Shown piece by piece: positions 14,074-22,696 of a stretch of 27,322 bases of DNA. The notes beneath the pieces were generated by a model. It was not told where the DNA came from. It ran no database searches and saw only the letters and a program-made list of their open reading frames with translations. Position 1 is the stretch's first letter, and every line of letters starts with the position of its first letter. Both the position numbers and the translations under genes were made by a program. The DNA is taken from the NCBI RefSeq assembly GCF_937926365.1, contig NZ_CALAOH010000051.1:1-27322 (forward strand), in the 5' to 3' direction. This DNA is from an uncultured Azohydromonas sp. GTDB lineage: Bacteria > Pseudomonadota > Gammaproteobacteria > Burkholderiales > Burkholderiaceae_C.

Positions 14074-15261
14074 TCACGCCGCCAGGTTGCCGCGCGCGGC
14101 CTGGGCTGCGTGCCGGCGCCGCGCGGCGCCCAGCACAGCCAGGCCGGCCAGCGCCAGGAGCGCGGTAGCGGGCTCGGGCACGGGCGTGGCGATGAAGTAG
14201 GCGAACTCGCCCGTCTCCAGCAGCGTGCCCTGGCCCAGGATCTGGCCGCGGTCGTTCATCGCCAGCGCGCCCTGCAGCGCCCACTGCGCCGCCTGCTCAT
14301 CTGGCACCAGGTCGGCCAGCATGCCGTACTCGCCGTCACGGTAGAGGGCGATGGCCGACACCGGCTCCTCGGTGTACGTGCGCACGGAGCCCACCACCCA
14401 GCCCTTCTCGTTGATGTGCCCGCCGAGGAACTCGAACTCGTCGTCGCCGAGCCGCGTGATCGTGCCGCCGCTGTACAGGTACGAGAAGAAGTCGTTGTTG
14501 TCCCCGGGCAGGTCGATGGTTTCGACGACGTTGACCAGCGCCTGCCCCGCGTTGTTGAGGTCCACGGCATAGACCCGGGTGAGGAAGCTGGGCGGTGGCA
14601 GATCCGGCGGCATGGGCAGCGCAGTGGCGCGTCCGTCGCGGTAGAGGAACGGATGGATGTCACCGCTGCCGTCACCGACACCGAAGTAGCCCAGCACGTC
14701 GCCACGGTCGTTGAGAACGCGGGCTTCTATGCCTTCGGCGCTTGCCCCCAGCCCGCTGACGTCCAGGAAGCGGCTGGTGCGGCCGTCCGAGAGGAAGGGT
14801 AAGCCAATGCCGTCGGCCGGCTGGCTGTAACCCAGTACCTGGCCTGCCTCGTTGATGTCGAGTCCGCTGGAGAGAACAGCGGCGCCTGGCGGGCGCAACA
14901 CCTCGCTCATGCGCCCGTTGCGGTAGACGAAGGCGCGCGGGATGCCGTCGGCGCCGAACGCATAGCCGGTCACCTCGCCGCGCTGGTTGAGGCCCATGGC
15001 CTGGCTGTTCGCACCGCCCAGGGTGCCCAGTCTCTGCACGGTGCCGCCGCTGTAGAGGAAAGCCTCTTCGGCCCCCGTGCCGTGGTCATCGAGGTAGCCG
15101 GCGACCTGGCCCGCGTTGTTGAGCAGGCTGGGCCGGTAGAAAACGCCCTCCGGCGGCGCGGCGAAGCTCTCGATGCGGTACTGCGGCAGCGCCGCCTGGG
15201 TCGCGGGCAGGGCGCCCACGCTCAGCACCAGCGCCGCCAGGGCGGGGATCAGAGTCTTCAT
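14074..15261 (-). CDS. HAF-repeat PEP-CTERM exported protein
   Basis: The 395-residue protein has a signal peptide (1-23, cut after TQA), a series of HAF-type repeats of the pattern LNNAGQVAGY ... FLYSGG, and a PEP-CTERM sorting tail (VPEP at about 361, a hydrophobic helix, then ARRRH). The clearest repeat is AFLYSGGTVQRLGTLGG followed by GLNQRGEVTGYA. PEP-CTERM proteins are sorted by exosortase and are often linked to exopolysaccharide or biofilm; no exosortase gene is in the window. The ATG at 15261 has GGAGG 7 bases upstream; the open frame above it is not used. It is a paralogue of the protein at 25065-26129. Confidence 0.9.
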   Translation of the reverse strand: MKTLIPALAALVLSVGALPATQAALPQYRIESFAAPPEGVFYRPSLLNNAGQVAGYLDDHGTGAEEAFLYSGGTVQRLGTLGGANSQAMGLNQRGEVTGYAFGADGIPRAFVYRNGRMSEVLRPPGAAVLSSGLDINEAGQVLGYSQPADGIGLPFLSDGRTSRFLDVSGLGASAEGIEARVLNDRGDVLGYFGVGDGSGDIHPFLYRDGRATALPMPPDLPPPSFLTRVYAVDLNNAGQALVNVVETIDLPGDNNDFFSYLYSGGTITRLGDDEFEFLGGHINEKGWVVGSVRTYTEEPVSAIALYRDGEYGMLADLVPDEQAAQWALQGALAMNDRGQILGQGTLLETGEFAYFIATPVPEPATALLALAGLAVLGAARRRHAAQAARGNLAA

Positions 15262-15824
15262 CTCAAGGCCTCCATCGTCCAACGATGCGAACGCGGCCTT
15301 GCCGGACCTGCCCCCATCCGCAACGAAACCATCTCGGCCCGAACGGGGCTGGCCGCGGTACCGGGCGCCGGCACCGCCGCCGGCGACAGCGCAAGCTACG
15401 GCCCGGCTCTCGGATACAGGCGTTGTCGGAGGTAAGCGGCGGCTCGAATCGCTAACGCTAACGCTGCCGCGGTGCGGCCGATGGATCGCCAGACCGGCGA
15501 CGGCGCGGGGGCGGGAAGCTTGGGTTGGAGCCATGGAGGCCGCATACGCCCTGAGCCGGCCTGCCTTCACGAAGGCCGAAGGCAGGCTTCAGCAATCGCA
15601 GATTGTGGAAGCCGTGCTCAACGTTCACGCTGTGCGCCCCTGGCGTTGCCCTCCAGCATGGATCTTCCATAACGACCGATTCTTCCCTCCTGCGCTGTCC
15701 CGGCCAGGGGCGGGACCAAGCCCAAGGGCGTGCAAAGTGATTGACTGCGCTGGCTTCTGATGACTGAAACAACCCTCGTCACACCCGCGGAGGCGGGTGT
15801 CCACGAACACCGGGCGGCGTGCCG
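15262..15824. other. Gene-free segment of 563 bp
   Basis: Several frames are open on both strands but none looks coding. The segment must hold the promoter of the HAF protein gene (minus) and that of the MFS gene (plus). It contains a strong hairpin at 15559-15587 and a shortened copy of the palindromic repeat from 15777. Nothing else was recognised. Confidence 0.6.
15559..15587. repeat. Perfect 10-bp inverted repeat
   Basis: GCCTGCCTTC (15559-15568) and GAAGGCAGGC (15578-15587) are exact reverse complements around a 9-base spacer. No T-run follows on either strand, so it is not an obvious terminator. No regulatory partner is evident. Confidence 0.5.
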
Positions 15825-15830
15825 ATGACG
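15777..15830. repeat. REP-like palindromic repeat, shortened copy
   Basis: This copy begins CGTCACACCCGC, has the first hairpin ACACCCGC/GCGGGTGT (15781-15800), then the CCACGAACACCGGGCGG linker seen also in the copy at 22697. The second hairpin is missing, but the terminal ATGACG of the full element is kept at 15825-15830, where it is also the start of the MFS gene. Confidence 0.7.
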
Positions 15831-17045
15831 CATACCCCGGCGCGGCAGCCCGGCGCGCTGGCGTCGCTGTTCATCACGCTGGCGATGCAGTCGCTGGCCT
15901 CCGCCGCTGTCATCGCGCCCACCGTGGTGGCGCCGAGGCTGCTGGCGCGCATGGGCCTGCCGCCGGCGGCCGTGGGCGTCTACATGGCGCTGGTGTACCT
16001 GGGCGCCATGTTCGCCAGCGTGCTGGGCATGCACGTCATCGCGTTGCACGGCGCCATCCGCACCAGCCAGTGGGCGCTGGGGCTGTGCGCGCTCGGCCTG
16101 GCGCTGGTCGCCACGGCGTATTTGCCGCTGGCGCTGGCCGGCGCGCTGGTGCTGGGCCTGGGCTATGGGCCGATGACGCCGGCCAGCTCGCACATCCTGG
16201 CGCGTACCACGCCGGCGCACCGCATGGGCATGGTGTTCTCGGTCAAGCAGACCGGGGTGCCGCTGGGCGGCGTGATCGCCGGGCTGGTAGTGCCATCGCT
16301 GGCGCTGGCCGCCGGCGGGCAGGCCGCCGCGCTGGCGGTGGTGGCGCTGGCCACGGCCTTGTGCGCGTGGCCGGCGCAGCGCCTGCGCGCGACGCTGGAC
16401 GTGGAGCTGTCGCGCGGCGGCGGCTGGCCCAGCCTGGGCGCGCTGCTGCAACCGGTGCGCGTGGTGTGGCGCTCGCCGCGGCTGCGCACGCTGGCGCTGT
16501 GCTCCTTCATCTTCTCGGCGGTGCAGGTGTGCCTGACGGCCTACTTGGTGAGCTTCCTGACGGGGCAGTTGCACTGGACGCTGGTGGCGGCCGGCGCGGC
16601 GCTGTCTGCCTCGCAAACCGCAGGCGTGGTGGGCCGGGTGCTGTGGGGCTGGGTGGCGGACAACGGGCCGGGGGCGCGGCTCACGCTCATCGGCCTGTGC
16701 GCGCTGATGATCGGCTGTGGCCTGTGCATGCGGCTGTTCGGCCCGGCCACGCCGGCCCTTGTGGTGCTGGGCGTGCTGCTGGTCTATGGCGCCACGGCGC
16801 TGGGCTGGAACGGCGTGTACCTGGCCGCGGTGGCGCGGCTGGCCGGGCCGGCGCAGGCCGGCATGGCGACCGGCGGCACGCTGGCCTTCACGTACTTCGG
16901 CGTGGTGGTGACGCCGCCGCTGTTCGGCCTGATCGCCAGCCGGCAGGCCGATTTCGGCTTGGCCTACGCGCTCAGCGCCGTACCGCTGGCGCTGTGCCTG
17001 GGCGCGATGTGGCGGGCGTGGCCGCCGGAAAAGCGCGCCCCCTGA
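15825..17045 (+). CDS. MFS transporter (12 helices)
   Basis: The 406-residue protein has about 12 membrane helices. It keeps features of the major facilitator superfamily such as GLGYGPMTPASSHILAR (helix 4 region) and HRMGMVFSVKQTGVPLGGV (helix 5). It resembles the CynX/NimT and related small-anion or drug transporter groups, but the substrate is unknown. ATG at 15825 is preferred; a GTG at 15819 is in frame. No good ribosome-binding site is visible because the upstream sequence is the palindromic repeat. The gene ends 3 bp from the stop of the convergent hydroxyproline dehydratase gene, so a link to that pathway is possible but not shown. Confidence 0.9.
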   Translation: MTHTPARQPGALASLFITLAMQSLASAAVIAPTVVAPRLLARMGLPPAAVGVYMALVYLGAMFASVLGMHVIALHGAIRTSQWALGLCALGLALVATAYLPLALAGALVLGLGYGPMTPASSHILARTTPAHRMGMVFSVKQTGVPLGGVIAGLVVPSLALAAGGQAAALAVVALATALCAWPAQRLRATLDVELSRGGGWPSLGALLQPVRVVWRSPRLRTLALCSFIFSAVQVCLTAYLVSFLTGQLHWTLVAAGAALSASQTAGVVGRVLWGWVADNGPGARLTLIGLCALMIGCGLCMRLFGPATPALVVLGVLLVYGATALGWNGVYLAAVARLAGPAQAGMATGGTLAFTYFGVVVTPPLFGLIASRQADFGLAYALSAVPLALCLGAMWRAWPPEKRAP

Positions 17046-17048
17046 AAC

Positions 17049-18059
17049 TCAGCGCAGAAAGAACCCCTCGGGAAACGGGTCGGACTCCTCCAGCACCCAC
17101 TGGTTGAAGCCGCTGATGTGCGCGCTGCCCGTCACCTCGGTGATGGCGCCGTCCAGGTTGCCCACCCGCACCGCCTGCGTCACCCGGACCTTGAAGCGGC
17201 TGCCGACGATGCTGCCGTTGACGTATTCCTGGTTCAGCGCCAATTGCCCGCGCAGGAACAGTTGCGCGGCCCGCCCGGAGGTGCCGGTGCCGGTCGGGGA
17301 GCGGTCCACCTCCCGGTCGGCGAATATGCAGACGTTCGACTGATCGACCCCCGCGCAATTCGGGCGGCCGTCGATGATCGTGCCGTACAGCTCGTTCAGG
17401 CCGGGCTCCAGCGGGTGCTGGATCTGGACTTTCTGCTTCACGGCCGCCTTGGTTTCGGCGCCGAGCTGGATCAGCGAGCGGACGATTTCAGGCTTGATCT
17501 CCAGCCCGGCCTGGTCGCCGTTGATGTAGTAATAGAAGGCGCCGCCGAAAACGATGTCGCCCGAGATGCGCCCGAAGCTGGGCGTTTCCACTTCCACGTC
17601 GCGCATGAAGATGAAGGCGGGCACGTTCCTGAAAGTGACCTCGCCCGCCCGGGTGCCGTCCCATTCCACGTGGGCCTCGATGAACCCGGCCGGCGCGTCG
17701 AAGCCGATGCGCGTCGTGGGAATTTTCCGCTCGACGTAGCCCATTTCGACCAGCACCTTGCCCAGCGCGATGATGCCGTGGCCGCACATGTCGCTGTAGC
17801 CTTCGTTGTGGATGAATATCACGCCGAAATCCGCGCCGGGCGTGGTGGGCGGCAGCAAGTAGGCGCCATACATGTCGGCATGGCCGCGCGGCTCGTTCAT
17901 CAGGAAGCGGCGCAGGTCGTCGCGGTTTTCCTTCAGCCAGGCGCGTTTTTCCAGGATGTTGTTGCCCGGCACCGGTGGCATGCCGGAAACCAGGATGCGC
18001 AGTGGCTCGCCGCCGGTATGGGCGTCGATGGTTTGAATGGTCCGCAGGAAATTCAGCAT
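17049..18059 (-). CDS. lhpH: trans-3-hydroxy-L-proline dehydratase (proline racemase family)
   Basis: The 336-residue protein belongs to the proline racemase superfamily: IDAHTGGEPLR at the N-terminus, the first catalytic cysteine C92 in SDMCGHGIIALG and the C-terminal site DRSPTGTGTSGRAAQL. True proline racemases and 4-hydroxyproline epimerases have a second cysteine where this protein has T256. Thr at that place is the mark of trans-3-hydroxy-L-proline dehydratase, which makes delta1-pyrroline-2-carboxylate. The next gene downstream of its promoter region encodes the matching reductase family. The start at 18059 has GGAG 6 bases upstream. Family membership is certain; the specific substrate is inferred from one residue plus context. 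Confidence 0.9.
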   Translation of the reverse strand: MLNFLRTIQTIDAHTGGEPLRILVSGMPPVPGNNILEKRAWLKENRDDLRRFLMNEPRGHADMYGAYLLPPTTPGADFGVIFIHNEGYSDMCGHGIIALGKVLVEMGYVERKIPTTRIGFDAPAGFIEAHVEWDGTRAGEVTFRNVPAFIFMRDVEVETPSFGRISGDIVFGGAFYYYINGDQAGLEIKPEIVRSLIQLGAETKAAVKQKVQIQHPLEPGLNELYGTIIDGRPNCAGVDQSNVCIFADREVDRSPTGTGTSGRAAQLFLRGQLALNQEYVNGSIVGSRFKVRVTQAVRVGNLDGAITEVTGSAHISGFNQWVLEESDPFPEGFFLR

Positions 18060-18111
18060 GGGGTGCTCCGATGGTTTGATTTCAAATGCCGATTTCCACT
18101 GACATAAACCT

Positions 18112-18193
18112 CGTCACACCCGCGAAGGCGGGTGTCCACGCGTACCGGGCAGTATCCCGGCCGGCGTGGATGCCCGCCTTCGCGGGCATGACG
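18112..18193. repeat. REP-like palindromic repeat, full copy (82 bp)
   Basis: Two hairpins face each other: CACCCGC/GCGGGTG on the left and TGCCCGC/GCGGGCA on the right. The outer ends CGTCA and TGACG are also inverted. The 29-base left and right arms match as reverse complements except at four positions, where the changes keep each small hairpin paired. It lies between the hydroxyproline dehydratase gene and the reductase gene. Confidence 0.8.
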
Positions 18194-18203
18194 GGGACAT
18201 ATT

Positions 18204-19157
18204 TCAGCTTCGATCGGAAACCAGGTCCAGGTGCCTGATCGCCACCCGCGCCGCCGCCAAATCCCAGGCCGCGGTCCCCACGCTCTTGAACACGATGGGG
18301 CGGCTCAAGTCGGCTTGGTTTCGCACGGCGGAAGCCAGTGAGCCCACGCGCGCCCAGTCGATGCCGGCCTGCAGCAGGTCGCCGGCCTCGTGGCGAGCCC
18401 CGGCCGGATCGTCGGCGTAAAGGTCGCTGCCATCGAGGGTGGTCTTGCCGATCTCGGCCATTTCCGGCTTGAAAGCGCCCACGCCGATGACCAGTCGGCC
18501 CGGCCGGGCCACCTCGTCGTAAATGGCGCGGGTACTGGTGGTCAGCGTGATCACGACCTGTAAATCCTCGGGCAGCCCGCCGTCGCAGATACGCAGGTCC
18601 GGATGCACGCCCCGCTGCTGCTCGCAAAAGGCTTGCGCGGCCTCGGGGCTGCGGCTTTTCACCCAAAGGGTGCAGTCCGGGTAGAGCGCATGCAGCGCCT
18701 GCACGTGAAACGCCGCCTGTGTGCCGGTGCCGAACAGCAGGATGGACCGGGGCGCCGCGGGCAACAGCCGCTGGATCGCCAGCAGCGACACGGCCGCCGT
18801 GCGCCGGCCCGTGACCTCCGGCCCGTCGAGCAGGCACAGCGGCTGGCCGGTGGCGGCATCGCAGGCCGTGACGATGCCGTGGATGGTGGGCAGTTGCCTT
18901 TGCGCGTTGGCGGGCTGGACGTTGACCAGCTTGTGGATGCCGATGTCGGCCGCCGTGGCGGGCATGCTCAGCAGCACGCCGCCTTGTCCCAGCGGCAGCA
19001 CCATGCGTTCCGGGCTGCGGATCGCGCCGGCCTCGACCTCGACGGCGGCACGGGCGATGGTGGCGACCAGTGCGGGATAGGGCAGCGCGGCGGCGGTCTG
19101 CGCCTGGTCGCACACGAGCAACTTGGTTGTCGGCGTTGTGGGCTGGTCTGGGTTCAT
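18204..19157 (-). CDS. lhpI: Delta1-pyrroline-2-carboxylate reductase (ornithine cyclodeaminase/mu-crystallin family)
   Basis: The 317-residue protein shows the ornithine cyclodeaminase/mu-crystallin pattern: SPERMVLPL (48-56), IGIHKLVNV with K76, HGIVTACDAATGQPL, the RRTAAVS helix (118-124) and a Rossmann motif LLFGTGTQA (140-148). Members include ornithine cyclodeaminase, alanine dehydrogenase and the NAD(P)H-dependent pyrroline/piperideine-2-carboxylate reductases. The gene next to it encodes a putative trans-3-hydroxy-L-proline dehydratase, whose product is the substrate of the last group, so that function is inferred: reduction of delta1-pyrroline-2-carboxylate to L-proline. The ATG at 19157 is followed by a short disordered lead; its ribosome-binding site is weak. 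Confidence 0.85.
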   Translation of the reverse strand: MNPDQPTTPTTKLLVCDQAQTAAALPYPALVATIARAAVEVEAGAIRSPERMVLPLGQGGVLLSMPATAADIGIHKLVNVQPANAQRQLPTIHGIVTACDAATGQPLCLLDGPEVTGRRTAAVSLLAIQRLLPAAPRSILLFGTGTQAAFHVQALHALYPDCTLWVKSRSPEAAQAFCEQQRGVHPDLRICDGGLPEDLQVVITLTTSTRAIYDEVARPGRLVIGVGAFKPEMAEIGKTTLDGSDLYADDPAGARHEAGDLLQAGIDWARVGSLASAVRNQADLSRPIVFKSVGTAAWDLAAARVAIRHLDLVSDRS

Positions 19158-19238
19158 GAGGCGTGGCTGGTGGGGTGGTCGGCGCGAGGCCCGGCCTGTG
19201 CGGCCGAACCTGCGAAACAAGAGCCCGCCATTCTCCCG

Positions 19239-19685
19239 TCAGCCCGGAATCTCGGGCTCCACCAGCGTGGCCAGTTGGGCCAGCGATTCCTGCCAGCCGA
19301 GATAGCACATCTCAACCGGAATCGCCTCCGGAATCCCCTCCTGCACGATGCTGAGCTCGGTGCCGCAAGACACCTGGGCCAAGCTCACCGTCACGTGCAT
19401 TTCGCCGGGCAGGTTCGGGTCGTCAAACCTGTCCGTGTAGCGGATGCGCTCGTTGGGCACCAACTCCAGATACTCGCCGCCGAAGGAATGTTCGCCGCCC
19501 GTGCCGAAATTCAGGAACGACATCCTGAACGTGCCGCCGACCTTGGCCTCCATGTGGTGAACCTTGCAGGTGAAACCGTAAGGCGGCAGCCACTTGGCCA
19601 GGGCGTCGGCATTGAGAAATGCCTTGTAAACGCGCTCGGGAGGAGCGCGGAGGACGCGGTGGAGGCGGGCGGTACCGGTGGGCAT
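19239..19685 (-). CDS. SRPBCC/AHSA1-domain protein
   Basis: The 148-residue protein matches the AHSA1-like START superfamily: RVLRAPPERVYKAFLNADAL at the N-terminus, KWLPPYGFTCKVHHMEAKVGG, then GGEYLELVPNERIRYTDRF and the final WQESLAQLATLVEPE helix. These proteins form a hydrophobic cavity and bind varied small ligands; many have unknown roles. GGAAGGAG lies 7 bases before the ATG, fixing the start. It is on the same strand as the reductase gene (81 bp) but a shared pathway is not evident. GC is slightly below its neighbours. Confidence 0.9.
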   Translation of the reverse strand: MPTGTARLHRVLRAPPERVYKAFLNADALAKWLPPYGFTCKVHHMEAKVGGTFRMSFLNFGTGGEHSFGGEYLELVPNERIRYTDRFDDPNLPGEMHVTVSLAQVSCGTELSIVQEGIPEAIPVEMCYLGWQESLAQLATLVEPEIPG

Positions 19686-19856
19686 GGACAGTCTCCTTCC
19701 AAGAGAGTGGGTGTTTTACTCCTCGCCGCTACCGGCCTGTTGCCGCCTGTTGGCGGCCACCATCACAAAGCACTGCGGCCGACCGAGCTCACCGCCCGAT
19801 CGGCCGCAGCCAAAGTCCCAGCGCAGGCCCCAGGCCCGTCGCCTCACGTCAGTCCA

Positions 19857-22103
19857 TCAAGCCATCCGAAACGGCAACTCCCGCAGCGGTTTCCCCGTGA
19901 GCGAGGCAATGGCGTTGGCAAACGCTGGCGCCAGCGGCGGCAGCCCCGGCTCGCCCATCCCCGTCGGCGGCTCGGCGCTGGGCACCATGTGCACCTCGAT
20001 GCGCGGCATCGATCCAATGCGCGCCACCTGGTACTCGTGGAAGTTGTGCTGCTGCACTTCGCCGTCCTTGAGCGTGATGGCATTGCCGGGCAGGCAGGTA
20101 CTCAAACCCATCAGCGCCGCGCCCTGCACCTGCGCCTCGACGCTGCGCGGGTTCACCACCAGGTTGCAGTGCACGCCGGCCGTCACGCGGTGCAGCACGG
20201 GCTGGCCGTCCTGCACCGACGCTTCGACCACGTAGGCCACCACCGACTGGAAGGACTCGTGCACCGCCACGCCCCAGGCATGGCCCGCCGGCAGCGTCCT
20301 CTTGCCGTAGCCGCTCTTGTCCACCGCCAGCTGCAGCGCGGCGCGATGCCGCTGGTGCTGCGGGCCCATCAGCTTCAGCCGGTAGGCCACCGGGTCCTGC
20401 TTCGTGCGGCGGGCGATCTCGTCGATCAGCGTCTCCATCACGTAGGCCGTGTGCGTGGAGCCCACGCTGCGCCACCACAGCACCGGCACGTTCACCTTCG
20501 GATGGTGCACGGTCAACCGCATCGGCAGCTCATAGGGATCGCGCATGCCTTCCACCGTAGTGGCGTCGATGCCGTCCTTCACCATCATCGGCTCGAAGGG
20601 CGAGCCGGCCGTGATCGACTGCCCGACGATCACGTGGTCCCAGCCCAGCACGCGCCCCTGCTCGTCGAAACCGACGCGCGCCGTGTGCAGGTGCATCGGA
20701 CGGTAGTAGCCGCCCTGGATGTCGTCCTCGCGGCTCCACAGCGTGCGGATCGGCGCCGCCAGCCCGGCCGCCTGTGCGGCCCTGGCGACCTGGCAGGCCT
20801 CGACCACGTAGTCGCTGGTCGGGATGGCTCGGCGCCCGAAGCCGCCGCCGGCCATCTGCACGTGCACCTTCACGTTCTGCGGCGGCACGCCCAGCACCTT
20901 GCTCGCGGCCATGCCGTCCAGCCCCGGCATCTGCGAGCCCACCCACAGCTCGGCCTGGCCGTCCTGCAGCCGCACGGTGCAGTTCAGCGGCTCCATCGGC
21001 GCGTGCGCGAGGTACGGGAACTGGAATTCGGCCTCGATGAGCTGCGGCGCATTCGCCAGGCCGCTCAGGTCCGCGTCGTACTTGCGCGGGCCGGGCTGCT
21101 TCGCGAGGGCGCGGTACTGCTCCAGCTGCCGCGCGCTGTCCACCTTCTCCACGCCGCTGGTGTCCCAGCGCAGCTTCAGGGCCTCGCGGCCGAGCTTGGC
21201 CGGCCAGTAGCCGTCGGCGATCACGGCCACGCCGTCGCCACCGCGGTCCACCGGCACGCGCAGCACGGCCTTGACGCCCTTGACGGCGCGGGCCGCGCTC
21301 TCGTCCACCTCGGCCAGCTTGGCGCCGAATACCGGCGGATGCGCCACCACGGCGGTCAGCATGCCGGGCAGGCGCACGTCGATGCCGTAGTCCTGCCGCC
21401 CGCTGCTCTTGGCCACGGCGTCGAGCCGCCCCGTCGCGTGGCCGATCAGGCGGAACTGCTTCGGGTCCTTCAGCGCCACCTTTTCGGGCACCGGCTGCGC
21501 CATCGCGGCCTCGGCCAGCTCGCCATAAGTCAACCGCTTGCCGCCGGGGCCGATCACCACGCCGGCCTGCGTGCGCAGCGACGCGGGGTCGGCCTTCCAT
21601 TGCGCCGCGGCGGCCGACACCAGCATGGCGCGGGCGCGCGCGCCCAGCTCGCGGTACTGCTGGTAGCTGTGCCTCAGCGCGGTGGAGCCACCGGTGAGGT
21701 GCATGCCGAACACCGGGTCGGCATAAGCCGGGTCGTTGCTGCCGTGCACGCTGCGGACCTTGCTCCAGTCCGCATCCAGCTCCTCGGCCAGGATCATCGG
21801 CAGCCCGGTCTGCACGCCCTGGCCGAAGTCCAGCCGGTTGATGGTCACCGTCACGATGCCGTCGGCGCCGATCTTCAGGAAGGCCGAAGGCTGCTGCGTG
21901 GGCTTCAGGCCCGCGGCGGGCGCCGGGTCGTCGGCCGCGCCGGCCGCCAGCGGGAACGCGCCCAGCGCGAAGCCGCCCGCCGCGGCCAGTTTCAAAAAAC
22001 TGCGCCGGCCCACGCCGGATGCGGACTCATCGGCCGGGGCCTGGGCGGCCAGCATCGCCTGCAGGGCCTTCGGGAGCGCGGGGGTGGTGGTGTCGAAAAG
22101 CAT
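19857..22103 (-). CDS. Tat-exported molybdenum hydroxylase, large subunit (isoquinoline 1-oxidoreductase IorB-like)
   Basis: The 748-residue protein begins with a twin-arginine signal (VGRRSFLKLAAAGGF, RR at 33-34) and is therefore likely periplasmic. It has the molybdopterin-binding pattern of the IorB/aldehyde oxidase group: NRLDFGQGVQTGLPMILAEE near 94-113, GGGFGRRA binding the cofactor dinucleotide, WSREDDIQGGYYRP, and the catalytic glutamate E718 in GMGEPGLPPLAPA. It should hydroxylate an N-heterocycle or oxidise an aldehyde; the substrate is unknown. The ATG at 22103 has AAGGAG 10 bases upstream and lies 14 bp after the 2Fe-2S subunit stop. A membrane cytochrome partner, usual for the periplasmic type, is not seen nearby. 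Confidence 0.95.
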   Translation of the reverse strand: MLFDTTTPALPKALQAMLAAQAPADESASGVGRRSFLKLAAAGGFALGAFPLAAGAADDPAPAAGLKPTQQPSAFLKIGADGIVTVTINRLDFGQGVQTGLPMILAEELDADWSKVRSVHGSNDPAYADPVFGMHLTGGSTALRHSYQQYRELGARARAMLVSAAAAQWKADPASLRTQAGVVIGPGGKRLTYGELAEAAMAQPVPEKVALKDPKQFRLIGHATGRLDAVAKSSGRQDYGIDVRLPGMLTAVVAHPPVFGAKLAEVDESAARAVKGVKAVLRVPVDRGGDGVAVIADGYWPAKLGREALKLRWDTSGVEKVDSARQLEQYRALAKQPGPRKYDADLSGLANAPQLIEAEFQFPYLAHAPMEPLNCTVRLQDGQAELWVGSQMPGLDGMAASKVLGVPPQNVKVHVQMAGGGFGRRAIPTSDYVVEACQVARAAQAAGLAAPIRTLWSREDDIQGGYYRPMHLHTARVGFDEQGRVLGWDHVIVGQSITAGSPFEPMMVKDGIDATTVEGMRDPYELPMRLTVHHPKVNVPVLWWRSVGSTHTAYVMETLIDEIARRTKQDPVAYRLKLMGPQHQRHRAALQLAVDKSGYGKRTLPAGHAWGVAVHESFQSVVAYVVEASVQDGQPVLHRVTAGVHCNLVVNPRSVEAQVQGAALMGLSTCLPGNAITLKDGEVQQHNFHEYQVARIGSMPRIEVHMVPSAEPPTGMGEPGLPPLAPAFANAIASLTGKPLRELPFRMA

Positions 22104-22117
22104 GGTCGGCTGCTCCT

Positions 22118-22591
22118 TCAGGCCAGCGCCTTGGCGGCGTCGGCGATGGCGGCGCGGATGCGCGCATAGGTGCCGCAGCGGCAGATGTTGCCCGCCATGG
22201 CGGCGTCGATCTCGCTCTCGCTGGGCACCTTGCCCTTGGGCAGCGATTTCAGGAAGGCGGTGGCCGACATGATCTGGCCGCTCTGGCAGTAGCCGCACTG
22301 CGCCACGTCGTGGCGCACCCAGGCGGCGTGCACGGCTTGCCCCACCTTGTCGTGGCCGTCGGTGACGGATTCGATGGTGGTGATCTTCCTGCCAGCCGCG
22401 GCCGACACGGGCGTGACGCAGGCGCGCACGGCCTGCCCGTCCATGTGCACGGTGCAGGCGCCGCACTGCGCCATGCCGCAGCCGAACTTCGTGCCGGTCA
22501 GGCCCAGCGTGTCGCGCAGGGCCCAGAGGATGGGCGTGCCGGGATCGACGTCGAGCGCCTGCTCGCGGCCGTTGACGTGAAGTGTGGTCAT
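22118..22591 (-). CDS. 2Fe-2S subunit of the molybdenum hydroxylase (IorA-like)
   Basis: The 157-residue protein has a plant-type 2Fe-2S site (C38, C43, C46, C58; GCGMAQCGACTVHMDG) and a C-terminal second 2Fe-2S site (C99, C102, C137, C139; QCGYCQSGQIMSA and NICRCGTY). Length and motifs are those of the small subunit of two-subunit enzymes such as isoquinoline 1-oxidoreductase. It carries electrons from the molybdenum centre. It has no signal of its own and would be exported with the Tat-tagged large subunit. The two genes are 14 bp apart and clearly form one operon. Confidence 0.96.
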   Translation of the reverse strand: MTTLHVNGREQALDVDPGTPILWALRDTLGLTGTKFGCGMAQCGACTVHMDGQAVRACVTPVSAAAGRKITTIESVTDGHDKVGQAVHAAWVRHDVAQCGYCQSGQIMSATAFLKSLPKGKVPSESEIDAAMAGNICRCGTYARIRAAIADAAKALA

Positions 22592-22696
22592 CGAAGCTCA
22601 GGGGTTGGAGGTGGAGGTTGTCCGGTCAGGCCGCTCGTGGCGGGATGCCGGGAAGGTGAGCCGCATTCCAGTTTCGGACGAGGACTCAGATAGCTC

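Noticed and set aside
12478..14802. A 774-residue plus-strand open frame opposite the decarboxylase and HAF genes
   Set aside because: Its translation is low-complexity (Gly, Arg, His, Gln, Ala) and it lies antisense to genes with clear family motifs; long antisense frames are expected at this GC.
15458..15810. Short open frames on both strands in the 563-bp gap
   Set aside because: Part of them translates the palindromic repeat, and the rest has no recognisable domain or start signal.
18603..22169. A 1188-residue plus-strand open frame opposite the reductase, SRPBCC and molybdenum hydroxylase genes
   Set aside because: It crosses several genuine genes on the other strand and has histidine/arginine-rich, domain-free translation; a GC-driven shadow.
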